From NCBI GenBank assembly GCA_015478945.1, contig JABUQX010002232.1, positions 62,001 to 126,000 on the forward strand: a DNA stretch of 64,000 nucleotides, written 5' to 3'. The position numbers were made by a program, and so were the translations under genes. The notes under the pieces were generated by a model. It saw only the letters and a program-made list of their open reading frames with translations, did no database searches and had not been told where the DNA came from. Below, piece after piece: positions 11,187 through 19,500 of the stretch. The stretch is from Trachelipus rathkii. Its lineage: Eukaryota > Arthropoda > Malacostraca > Isopoda > Trachelipodidae. The first letter of the stretch is position 1. Each line of letters opens with the position of its first letter.

Positions 11187-12452
11187 ATGGCACCTACGAC
11201 GACGACCTTCGAAGAAAAGGATCCCGCCGCGATGGAAAAAACAATCGAGAATTTGGATTTATTAAAAAATATGTTGGCCGGCTGCGAACCGACGTTGACC
11301 GAAATTCTTCGGAAAGAAAGTTTGTTAAAAACTTTGGAAATAAAATGCGAGAGGTCCAGACACAGTCGCGATGTGGCCAAAGACATGTATCAAAAAATTT
11401 TGAAAAATTCATCGTTGAAAGTAATATCTACGGATGTCGCGAAAGGTATTCTCCCACCCGGTTATTCTTGTAAACTACACGACGTTATAATACTATCGTA
11501 CGCAACGGACGACGAAGAAATTTGCGCGAAAGACGAATGGATTAGAAATAACGTAAGCTGCGGTCTTAGTTTTATCGAGGTGGTCGGAGAGAACGAAAAA
11601 AGCGAGTTAGATTTCGCTATTTACGCTAACAAAAAGTTTACGGGTCGAATCGTCGATGAAGATGATATTCAACCCGAAAGTAGCGAGACGTGGTTAAATT
11701 TTTTTATCGATTCGCCCGCGAATGCTACCGAGGTTATTTGCGTGAAAAAAATCGATATTTGTTGGAACGGGCATTTCGCTGTGAGGAAGATCGGCGGCGA
11801 ATACTATATCATCGTCGGTTCTTCGAGAATACATATTATGATCCAATCTCACTCCGACATCCGTAAGTACCCGGGACCTAGGTACGAGACCGCTCGTACG
11901 GTGGCGCGGGTGGTATTAAATACCTTCGACGGAATGGATCCCTCGAAACTAAATATTTTGAAGCATTTCTTGAGTGTAACTAAAACGACGGTGGTTTGCG
12001 AGTTACTAATAACGGCCTGCCATCAACGCATTCTCATCGACCATTTTCTCTTAAGAAACGAATCGAAACTCTACGGTTTGATGATGACTTCGGTGCCCGG
12101 CGACTGCGAAAACGGCGAAAACGATTCGTTAACCGCCGTCTCCCCTCGGGCGGGCTTGGAACTTTTAAAACTCTTCGGAATTTCGACACCGGAATGCTAT
12201 TCAATATCTCCCGACGCCGTACAAAAAGAAATTTCGAAAATTCGAAGGATGAAAAACTGCGAAGGATACGTTTTGTATTATCTAAAAGACGACCGGACTA
12301 TTGGGATGAAGAAAGTGAAAAGTGTTTGGCGCATCCTATTGAATGCTCTTCAGGAAAAGATTTACTACGTTTATAAGAACACGAATGGGTCCCTGTCTTT
12401 CCTCTTAGAAAGGAAACGAGATATAGAAATCATTTTTTCTAGTCTTAGATAG
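11187..12452 (+). CDS. RNA-ligase-like nucleotidyltransferase-fold protein, 3' end disrupted
   Basis: From the ATG at 11187 (AAATTATGG) the protein has 421 residues. The frame is open back to a TTG at 11115, which I consider less likely as a start. The second half resembles a family of ATP-dependent RNA-ligase-like proteins. GHFAVRKIGGEYYIIVGSSR sits where the adenylation core begins, VCELLITACHQ follows, CEGYVLYYL at about residues 358-366 looks like motif IV, and GMKKVKSVW at about 374-382 looks like motif V with its two lysines. Members join or repair RNA ends using ATP. The usual motif I lysine with nearby glycine is not clear: VKKIDICWNG (residues 186-195) is the candidate but does not keep the normal spacing, so activity is doubtful. 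The N-terminal 180 residues have no recognised domain. The stop at 12450 comes from a 40-bp duplication, and homologous-looking C-terminal sequence continues in another frame to 12681. AATAAA follows at 12878-12883. Confidence 0.65.
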   Translation: MAPTTTTFEEKDPAAMEKTIENLDLLKNMLAGCEPTLTEILRKESLLKTLEIKCERSRHSRDVAKDMYQKILKNSSLKVISTDVAKGILPPGYSCKLHDVIILSYATDDEEICAKDEWIRNNVSCGLSFIEVVGENEKSELDFAIYANKKFTGRIVDEDDIQPESSETWLNFFIDSPANATEVICVKKIDICWNGHFAVRKIGGEYYIIVGSSRIHIMIQSHSDIRKYPGPRYETARTVARVVLNTFDGMDPSKLNILKHFLSVTKTTVVCELLITACHQRILIDHFLLRNESKLYGLMMTSVPGDCENGENDSLTAVSPRAGLELLKLFGISTPECYSISPDAVQKEISKIRRMKNCEGYVLYYLKDDRTIGMKKVKSVWRILLNALQEKIYYVYKNTNGSLSFLLERKRDIEIIFSSLR

Positions 12453-12484
12453 GAAACAAGATATTGAAACCATATTTTCTAAGT
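12405..12484 (+). repeat. Imperfect 40-bp tandem duplication at the end of the ligase-like gene
   Basis: The 40 bases starting TTAGAAAGGAAACGAGATAT at 12405 recur from 12445 (TTAGATAGGAAACAAGATAT) with about seven differences. Since 40 is not a multiple of three, the second copy is read in a different frame and the first frame meets a TAG at 12450. The differences between copies show that the duplication is not brand new. Confidence 0.85.
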
Positions 12485-12681
12485 TACGGCGGGGGTTGGA
12501 TCTATGCGTCGATTGTTTAGATAAATGGATAAATTTGGCGATCGAATTCATTTCTTGGTTAAACGACAAAATTATAACCTACGGATTTTACAGCTCCAAA
12601 ATACGTTACGAGTTTTCCGGGCTGTGGGAAGAGTATACGCGAGCGAAAGATCGGGGGAATATCCAATTTTGCTGCTGCTAA
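12453..12681 (+). pseudogene. Out-of-frame C-terminal remainder of the ligase-like gene
   Basis: In the frame carrying the second copy of the 40-bp duplication the sequence is open to a TAA at 12679-12681. It reads as a plausible protein tail with LDKWINLAIEFISWL and a final Cys run. The duplicated peptide (LERKRDIEIIFSSL in the first copy, LDRKQDIETIFSKL in the second) ties this segment to the gene before it. I take it as the original C-terminus, lost by the frameshift. It contains an internal ATG at 12496, but an independent gene is less likely. Confidence 0.6.
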
Positions 12682-12943
12682 ATAAGAAGAGGAAGAAGTT
12701 AGTTGTGATGAGTGATTTATTTTCATCGTGACATTGTTATAAAAACAAAAAATTATTACCTTTTATATTTTTTCATTATTTATTTATTTTCTTTGTGTAA
12801 ATTATAAAAAACTACAAATAACGAAATGTAATCACACTACTATTACGCGCTTTGTAATTTTCTTCACGCTAATCTAAAATAAAACAATGTATCTTTGCCC
12901 AATATTTTTATTCTAGCCTCCTTAGAATCCTGTTTTCATTGAT

Positions 12944-12958
12944 TAGCGCCTTGCGCTA
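12944..12958. repeat. Short hairpin after the ligase-like gene
   Basis: TAGCGC and GCGCTA pair perfectly around CTT, followed by T-rich sequence. It lies about 60 bases past a possible poly(A) signal at 12878-12883. Confidence 0.4.
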
Positions 12959-13483
12959 TTTTTTCAATATTTCATAGAAAAATGGAGTTTTATGAGAGAC
13001 TAAATTAAATGAATAATAAAATTATAAGAAAAATATAAAATATCAGTCGATTTAGCTTGGTGATGTTTCGTCGAGTCCCAAGGAAGAGATAACTTGAAGA
13101 TATTTTCGTTTCAAACCTCGTTCAAAGGTATTAAATATATTCAAGAATTTTATAAATGAGGAGAAATCTCGAGGGGTCAGAAAAGTAATATATTTTTATA
13201 ATAAATTTTCCTAAAATTAAAAATGAATAAATGTTTAAAAATTATAAATGAATAAACTATTAAACTCACTCGCTTTTTTTTCATTTTTGGTCTATAAAAT
13301 GGAGTTGACATATTATATGTTTCAGCATTGAGATGCGAGACTTCGCTGAATATCGTTCGCATAGGATTTCCGCGTCTACGGCTGTCGTCGGAAAATATAA
13401 CTGTAGATCAGCATCTTCTAAGAATTGAATGAATTTTTCATTTTATCGTAGAATGTTTTTTCGTATTACTACGATTGTTAAGG

Positions 13484-13504
13484 GTTAAAGCGCTACGCTT
13501 TAAC
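13484..13504. repeat. Perfect hairpin just upstream of the first F-box-like gene
   Basis: GTTAAAGCG pairs exactly with CGCTTTAAC around a CTA loop, and the pairing extends a few bases outward with one wobble. It ends 28 bases before the ATG at 13533, so it would lie in the 5' leader or core promoter and could influence translation or bind a factor. Confidence 0.5.
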
Positions 13505-13532
13505 TCTTTTCTTCGCACTCGACTAACTCCAA

Positions 13533-15917
13533 ATGGAAAAGAAGGTGACGAAATTAAAAGATTTAGCACTAAACGTCCTATTGGAAACATCATCATTATT
13601 TCAAGATGCGTGCAACAATGGTTCGGAATCGCAAAAACTATCGGTTACTTTGATCGCGAATTATTTTGTCGAAAAATACGGGGCGAAAGAATTAAATTTC
13701 GACCTGTTCCTACCTCTTTTTGTTTCAGACGACGAGAAAAAAACCTCGACGACCATTCTACATTTTTTCAAAAATGCGACGCAAAAGCCGTACGGGGCGA
13801 CTGAATCGATAATCCTTACGTTGACCAAGTATATGGTCGCTACAGACAGTGTCGCCAATGGTGTTTCCGCGCTCGCTAAAACCGCCGAAGTTATTAGAAC
13901 AATGTGTACGGAATACGAACGCGTGAAATCTTTGCATTTTTCTATAGACCAGCATAACACCATTATAAAATTAATGAAATACATGATAGAAAAAAAACAA
14001 GAACAACAACAACAACAACAACAACCTTTATTTCGTATCCAGAAGTTAGAAATTGTCAATACGGGCACTACCACTCTCACCAACAACGGCTTTCTCGAAA
14101 CGATTAAAAATATTTCAATTTTATTTCCAAACCTAATCGAGTTAAAGCTAATATGCAGATGTTGTTCTAAAAAAGTAACGAGGCGGGATTCAAACCAAAT
14201 TTTCAATAGCGGACACCCCATTATCACTATTCTAAGCAAGTCAACGAACGCTCTTTTCAACAAAAAGTATTTGGCGTATTTGAAGTCGAATGGAATATAT
14301 TTCGAAATCGATTTTTCGAGTAAATTGCGGAACCTCCTTATTCCTTCATTTAGCGAACTAACTACCATAATCGTGGATTATAACAACGTCGAAGAAATTG
14401 CCGAAATCTCGTCACTGTTTAACTTGCAAAAAATCGGAGTTCGGTTAAACCATAGACACCCGTCTACCGTCGTTAACCCCGTTCGTATTTGGCTAATGGC
14501 TATAAAAACTGGGGTCGAAACGTTAGAATTGATTTTCAGTTTCTCATCGGAAGAAGAAATATTTCCCCACCACTACTATTTTTTTAAATTTGATCGAAAT
14601 TTCGCGTGCGCTAATTGCTCCCAACGAAAACTTTCGAAATTAGTCGTGGTCGTTGAAATCGAAAACAAGAGAATAATCGAATGGGAAATTAGTAAAACTC
14701 CACCGCCAATCGCAAATTACGCGAAATTATCAGAACGGGAAGAGCGAGAAGCAGTAGGAGACGAAGAAGATGAAAAAAAAATCGGGGGTTTACTAAGAAT
14801 GTTGGAAATTAATTTTTTGAGACTTCTTACTAAAGATCGCGAAAGAAACGAAATAAAAATACCATTCTGTCTCGTATGCAGAGGAACTTACGCGGTTGTG
14901 GAGCTCTTTATGCCCTTCACTCACGAGAGAATATTAGAGCGTTGCCCTTTACATTCGGGTAAATCGTGGCGAAGGGAAATAGAAAGGAAAATAATCGATT
15001 CTTGGGATACTAAATTTTTTAGAAACCGATTGCAAAGGAATATTAGAAAGATCGATGGTTCTTTGGAATTGAATTTTCGGAACGTTTGTCATTTTAACGC
15101 TATCCTTCGAAGAAACCAAAATGTCGATACCCTTTCTCCGTTCCAATTTCAAAACGTGCACGCCTTAAAATTGGTTTTCGACGGAATAATGGGAGAGTTT
15201 GAAAGAAATCGCGATTGCGGTTTATTGAGTAATAAAATCATCAAGGCCTTTCCGAATTTGAGGGAGTTAGAAATTAAATTGAACGATTATTTATTTAAAA
15301 GTATCGAGACCTGCAAAATGATATTAGATGAAGAAAACGAATCGGTTTTTAAAAATCTAGTAGAATTAAAAATTGATTTTTCTTTTCTTTTATACGATAT
15401 TTGTCGCGCATCACCGAGACTAGAAAAGGTCGTCGTATTTTTCAATTCGAAATGCATACATCCGTGCAGAATTAATACTCTTTTGAAAATCACTCGCTCT
15501 TTGAAAAGAGGACTAGAATTTAATTTCGATCGATACCTAGAAAAAAAACGATATCCGTCAGAGTGTCTCAGGGTTTGCCGGAATCCTTTTCACAGGGGTA
15601 ATGTCATCCACCTTTTCCAAAATATCACGATAACTATGACCGATGTCTCTGGGAATCCCGTCATTCGATGGAATTTAAAGCAATATGTTTTCTACGAGTT
15701 ACCCGAAGAAATAGAAGCAAAATTCTTTAAGAAGCAATTGATGTTAAAAGATGACATGTATTTTTCTAAGGCGAAATCTTTTTTTAGATTCTTAAAAAAA
15801 TTTCGTGATCCCAGTCCAAAAACATTTCATTTAGCCTTTCAATTTATCGATAACCGAGAATTTTTTAACAAACTTTTTAATGCTATCGCACGTATAATAA
15901 AGAAAACGCTAAAGTAA
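13533..15917 (+). CDS. F-box-like / leucine-rich family protein, copy 1 (794 aa)
   Basis: This is an intact 794-codon frame with AATAAA at 16006-16011. The N-terminus (MEKKVTKLKDLALNVLLETS) aligns with the F-box-like start of the relative at 59434. The body has leucine-rich segments such as LFPNLIELKLICRCC and FPNLRELEIKLND that recur at intervals, consistent with irregular leucine-rich repeats. The C-terminal part holds GNPVIRWNLKQY and FRDPSPKTFHLAFQFID, shared with the other copies. A glutamine run lies near residues 157-165. Cys-rich points (CANCS, CLVCRG, CPLHSG) are shared with the copy at 17303-19045 and may bind metal. In proteins of known function an F-box joins SKP1 and the repeats choose the target for ubiquitination. 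That role is an inference here because the F-box is weak. The gene converges tail to tail with its inverted paralogue. Confidence 0.7.
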   Translation: MEKKVTKLKDLALNVLLETSSLFQDACNNGSESQKLSVTLIANYFVEKYGAKELNFDLFLPLFVSDDEKKTSTTILHFFKNATQKPYGATESIILTLTKYMVATDSVANGVSALAKTAEVIRTMCTEYERVKSLHFSIDQHNTIIKLMKYMIEKKQEQQQQQQQPLFRIQKLEIVNTGTTTLTNNGFLETIKNISILFPNLIELKLICRCCSKKVTRRDSNQIFNSGHPIITILSKSTNALFNKKYLAYLKSNGIYFEIDFSSKLRNLLIPSFSELTTIIVDYNNVEEIAEISSLFNLQKIGVRLNHRHPSTVVNPVRIWLMAIKTGVETLELIFSFSSEEEIFPHHYYFFKFDRNFACANCSQRKLSKLVVVVEIENKRIIEWEISKTPPPIANYAKLSEREEREAVGDEEDEKKIGGLLRMLEINFLRLLTKDRERNEIKIPFCLVCRGTYAVVELFMPFTHERILERCPLHSGKSWRREIERKIIDSWDTKFFRNRLQRNIRKIDGSLELNFRNVCHFNAILRRNQNVDTLSPFQFQNVHALKLVFDGIMGEFERNRDCGLLSNKIIKAFPNLRELEIKLNDYLFKSIETCKMILDEENESVFKNLVELKIDFSFLLYDICRASPRLEKVVVFFNSKCIHPCRINTLLKITRSLKRGLEFNFDRYLEKKRYPSECLRVCRNPFHRGNVIHLFQNITITMTDVSGNPVIRWNLKQYVFYELPEEIEAKFFKKQLMLKDDMYFSKAKSFFRFLKKFRDPSPKTFHLAFQFIDNREFFNKLFNAIARIIKKTLK

Positions 15918-16403
15918 ATTTAATATATAAGCACGTTTTTTCATTGTACACATAAATTTTTCAATTTGTAATTGTTTTATTATAAATGTTTTAATTATTT
16001 GAAATAATAAAAATGTTATTATTAGCTGTTTTATATTTGAAGCCTTATTTCTACTAGTGAAAATATCAGACGATTTCGTACTTGTCCGACAAATACAAAA
16101 ATCCGGACAGATGAAGCGTCGCTATATTTATGACAACTTAGATAAAATACTTTTGAATATGTTTTAAAACGGAAATCTATTACCATCATCTCTTCTTGGA
16201 GACAGGATAAAACGTCATTAAGAAATATGAAGGAAAACGGTATTTTTAGGATAGACTAAATTAAACGAAAATAAATAATACTCCCTTTTAAATCAAAAAC
16301 GAGGTTTCGAGAAAAAAAATATATAAGTAATGCAAATTTTATTTTTACACACGATTAAAAAGTAATAAGAATATATTCAATTTTTAGGGAATCGTGTTAT
16401 TTA
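15918..16403. other. Convergent intergenic region with a decayed repeat arm
   Basis: Between about 16060 and 16240 there are worn versions of array motifs (AGATGAAGCGTCGCTATATT, TTTGAATATGTTTTAAAACG, GGATAAAACGTCATTAAGAA). This is one degenerate unit standing alone. No gene is seen. Confidence 0.5.
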
Positions 16404-16513
16404 TTATGCATTCAACAGCTTCAAAAAATGCGTTAAAAAGTCGTGATTATCGAAAGCGTCAAGAACCAAATAAAATGTTTTGTGTTTGGGATCTCTAAAG
16501 CGGGTAGAAAAAG
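16404..16513 (-). pseudogene. 3' fragment of a third F-box-like family copy
   Basis: Read on the minus strand, this piece encodes RFRDPKHKTFYLVLDAFDN followed by HDFLTHFLKLLNA and a stop. It closely matches the last 35 residues of the gene just upstream on the same strand (FRDPKPKTFHLILPSFDNHD). It has no start and no upstream match, so it is a leftover from a tandem duplication of the 3' end. Confidence 0.75.
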
Positions 16514-16551
16514 AATATAATAATTATGAAAAAATTTTATTCTTTCGATTT

Positions 16552-17163
16552 TTAAGGTATCTCATCGTTTATAACACGTCCAACAGCTTCAAAAAGTTGG
16601 TTAAAAAAATCGTGATTATCGAAAGAGGGAAGAATTAAATGAAACGTTTTGGGCTTGGGATCTCGAAATCTTTTTAAAAGTTTAAAAAAAGAACGCGTTT
16701 TATGAAAATAAATATCATCTCGCAACCATAATCGACTCTCGTAGAAATTCGTTTCCCTTTCCTCGCTGCGGTTTACGTCATCGATCGATTCCAATTGATC
16801 AGGCAAATCGCCTATACCTCGATAACTATACTGTTTTATATTCCATCGAATGACGGAAATTCCGCGGCGAACGTCGGTCAAAGTCACCATTAATTTTTCG
16901 AACGTTTGGCTGAAATTTCTTGTGAAAGCGGGATCGATATAGCAAAGTCTATTTCCCCCGTAAAATTTTCGTTTTTCTACTAAATAGTTATCGAAATTAA
17001 ATTCTAGTCCCCTTTTCAAGTTACGCGCGATAATGAAAAGTTCATCAATTTCGCAAGGATCGATAAAATCCAAACCGAAAAATACGACGAGCTTTTCGAG
17101 ATTCGGAGAGACATCGCAAACGTCGCTCGAAATATTACTAAAATCGATCTTCAATTCCACCAA
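16552..17163 (-). CDS. F-box-like family protein, copy 2, C-terminal part (after frameshift)
   Basis: This frame starts at MVELKIDFSNISSD, which corresponds to LVELKIDFSFLLYD in the middle of the intact copy at 13533. It ends with VIRWNIKQYSYRG and FRDPKPKTFHLILPSFDN, the family C-terminus. The same frame is open further upstream to about 17305, where FVEAFPNLTDLEFRKN matches KAFPNLRELEIKLN of the intact copy. It is therefore the second half of the gene at 17303-19045, displaced by one base. The minus-strand signal AATAAA lies at 16536-16541, just past the stop. Confidence 0.7.
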   Translation of the reverse strand: MVELKIDFSNISSDVCDVSPNLEKLVVFFGLDFIDPCEIDELFIIARNLKRGLEFNFDNYLVEKRKFYGGNRLCYIDPAFTRNFSQTFEKLMVTLTDVRRGISVIRWNIKQYSYRGIGDLPDQLESIDDVNRSEERETNFYESRLWLRDDIYFHKTRSFFKLLKRFRDPKPKTFHLILPSFDNHDFFNQLFEAVGRVINDEIP

Positions 17164-17302
17164 ATTTTTAAAAACGGGTAGACGATGACGATCATCGCTA
17201 CTACGTATTGGGAAATTCGATTTTCGGTGGGTGTTTTTTCTGAATTCTAGGTCAGTCAGATTCGGAAAGGCTTCGACGAATTTTTTATTCAGTGTCCCAC
17301 AT

Positions 17303-19045
17303 TTAGTTTTTGAATCTCTGTATTTGGTCGTAATGCAGTTTCAAAACGCTAACATTCGGAAATCGGAATGGAGAAAGGGTGTCGACGCTTTCGTTTCTTC
17401 GAAGGATAGCGTTGAATTGACAAACGTTTCGTAAATTCAATTCGAGGGAACTGTCGATCTTTTTAATATTCCTCTGTAATCGGTTTCTAAAAATTTTTGT
17501 ATCCCAAGACTCGATTATTTTCTTTTCAATTTCCCTCCGCCACGGTTTGCTACCGTGTAATTGACACGTATGCCAAACCCCACGGGCCGGGCGAGTCCAT
17601 CGTTGAAAGAGCATCATAACCGCGCAAATCCCTCTGCACGCGAGACAGAACGGTATTTTTATTAGGCCTCTCTCGCTACCTTTAGAAATAAGTCCCCAAA
17701 AATTATCTTTTATCACTCTTACGGACTCGACAAAATTTCTTTGATCTTTATCGTATCCTAGCGGTTCGCGTTTTTCTCCTTCTTCCCCCTTTTTCACCCC
17801 CGCGGCGGCGCGATCTTCGAGTAGCGGCGGCGGTGGACCTTCCCGGATTTCCCATTCGATTATTCTTCTATTTTCGATTTCAACCGCTAAGACTAAATTA
17901 GTTAATTTTTTTGGGAAAGAACAATTATCGCATTCGCGTAATGAGTCTACCATAGAGTAAACGTAATTTGGAAATATTTCTTCTTCCGCCGAGAAACTGA
18001 AAATCAATTCTAACGTTTTCACCCCTGTTTTTACGGCTAACAGTCTTACGCGATCGCTGTTAATGACAGTAGATGGGTGATTATGGTTTAAACGCACACC
18101 GATTTTTTGCAAGTTAAACAATGACGAGATTTCCATAATTTCCTCGATATTGTTAATATCCACGATTAGCGTAGTCAATTCCTTTAATGGAGGAATACGA
18201 AGTTTACGCAACTTACTCGAAAAATCAATTTCGACGATCTTTTTTTTCAATTTTAAAGATTTCATATTGGATTCGCTAATCAATGCCTCGTTCGTTGCCT
18301 TGCTTAAAATAACGGGGACGAGATGTCGCGTCCTAAACATTTCTTTAAAATCCTGTACTAACACCCTTTTGGAACATCTGCAAATTAGTTTTAGCGAGAC
18401 TAGATTCGGAAACAAGGTCGAAATATTTTTCATTATTTCGAGAAAGTCGTCGTGGGTGAGAAGGTTAGCGCCCGTATTAACGATTTCTAGCTCCTCGATA
18501 CCGAATAAAGGGTTTTCTTCCATTAATAATAAATCGGTGGTTAACTTCATGAAGGTTTCGTACCGATCCAAAGAAAATTTAAAAGATTTCAAGCTTTCGT
18601 ACGCGGTAGTCATCTTTCTAATAACTTCGGCGGCGGTTTTAACAGCCACGGGGTCACCCTCGGCCGAACAGTCCTCCGCCACCGCTGCTTGGGCCGCTGA
18701 TGCTGATGCTGATGCTGATGCTGATGCTGATGCTCTTACCATATGCTCGGTCAACGTCAGGGCTATTGATTCAGTCGCGTTGTTCTGATTTTTCGTTGCA
18801 TTATCGAGAAAGTCTAGAAATCTCGCCGAGGTTTTTTGATCGTTTTCCGAATCTAAAAGGGAAAATAGCAGGTTGAAGTTTAATTCCTTCGGCCCGTGTT
18901 GTTCGATAAAACAATTCATAATCACATCGCAGCTCAGCGCGACTATTTTCGAATCCGAAGCATTGTTGTACGCATCTTGGAAGGATAATGTATCGAGCAT
19001 GACTTTCACAGCTAAACCTTGCAGATTTTTCATTTTTTTTTCCAT
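17303..19045 (-). CDS. F-box-like family protein, copy 2, N-terminal part (580 aa)
   Basis: It starts at the ATG at 19045 with MEKKMKNLQGLAVKVMLDTL, colinear with the intact copy at 13533. It keeps LFPNLVSLKLICRC, VGVRLNH-like repeats (IGVRLNHNHPSTVIN), FCLACRGICAV, and the RREIEKKIIESWDTKIFRNR block seen in the intact gene. It stops at 17303, right after LKLHYDQIQRFKN, next to a run of five A. The family sequence continues in the neighbouring frame, so one base has been gained or lost here. A Ser-Ala run near residues 106-118 comes from a GATGCT microsatellite at about 18698-18733. A full gene would be about 830 codons, close to the 794 and 768 of its relatives. Either the gene is newly broken or the homopolymer was miscalled. 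Confidence 0.7.
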   Translation of the reverse strand: MEKKMKNLQGLAVKVMLDTLSFQDAYNNASDSKIVALSCDVIMNCFIEQHGPKELNFNLLFSLLDSENDQKTSARFLDFLDNATKNQNNATESIALTLTEHMVRASASASASASASAAQAAVAEDCSAEGDPVAVKTAAEVIRKMTTAYESLKSFKFSLDRYETFMKLTTDLLLMEENPLFGIEELEIVNTGANLLTHDDFLEIMKNISTLFPNLVSLKLICRCSKRVLVQDFKEMFRTRHLVPVILSKATNEALISESNMKSLKLKKKIVEIDFSSKLRKLRIPPLKELTTLIVDINNIEEIMEISSLFNLQKIGVRLNHNHPSTVINSDRVRLLAVKTGVKTLELIFSFSAEEEIFPNYVYSMVDSLRECDNCSFPKKLTNLVLAVEIENRRIIEWEIREGPPPPLLEDRAAAGVKKGEEGEKREPLGYDKDQRNFVESVRVIKDNFWGLISKGSERGLIKIPFCLACRGICAVMMLFQRWTRPARGVWHTCQLHGSKPWRREIEKKIIESWDTKIFRNRLQRNIKKIDSSLELNLRNVCQFNAILRRNESVDTLSPFRFPNVSVLKLHYDQIQRFKN

Positions 19046-19500
19046 TTCGAATTATTCGACGACGAAGATGTCGGTCGACTTTGGGTATAAAGAAGAAAGA
19101 TTGAGGTGTGTGCCGCTCGCCGCAGTATTATCTTCAGAGAAAAAAACCCTTTCAGGGTAGGATAAAAAATTCTAAGGTTCTGTTCAAGTAGCGTTATTGT
19201 TTACGTAGAAAAGATGTTGAGCGAAGCGACGCCACTTAATGAAAAAATATATAACAGTTCAAAACTCTTTTATAGGTAGCAAATAAAAAATAATTTGATT
19301 AAATTTTTTTACTTATTTATTATTTAATTTAGAAGAATTAAAAGATATATTTTTTCTTATTTATGAAACCTATGTTAAAGGGAATTATTATTTTTTGTTA
19401 ATTTAGTCTCCTCTAAATTCCCGTTTTTCTTTAATTATAAAATATTTTAAGATGTAACTTTCTAAATTTCTTAAAAAATCTCGGCGGTTTCGAAAAAATA
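19046..19500. other. Upstream region of copy 2, then entry into array B
   Basis: No gene is seen. From about 19380 a module appears (GGGAATTATTATTTTTTGTT, TTTAGTCTCCTCTAAATTCC) that is also found inside some array units at about 20250, 36200, 36955, 37715, 43325, 44455 and 48360. Confidence 0.55.

Larger units (their letters stand above)
12682..13532. other. Intergenic: decayed repeat arm and two hairpins
   Basis: Between about 13045 and 13150 there is a worn copy of one palindrome arm, with GTCGATTTAGCTTGGTGATG, TTTCGTCGAGTCCCAAGGAA and AAGATATTTTCGTTTC. Short hairpins lie at 12944-12958 and 13484-13504. The rest is A/T-rich without signals I can name. Confidence 0.6.

Noticed and set aside
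12496..12731. Independent small gene downstream of the ligase-like gene
   Set aside because: The 40-bp duplication shows that the frame from 12453 to 12681 is the displaced tail of the ligase-like gene, and the overlapping frame to 12731 is a shadow of it.
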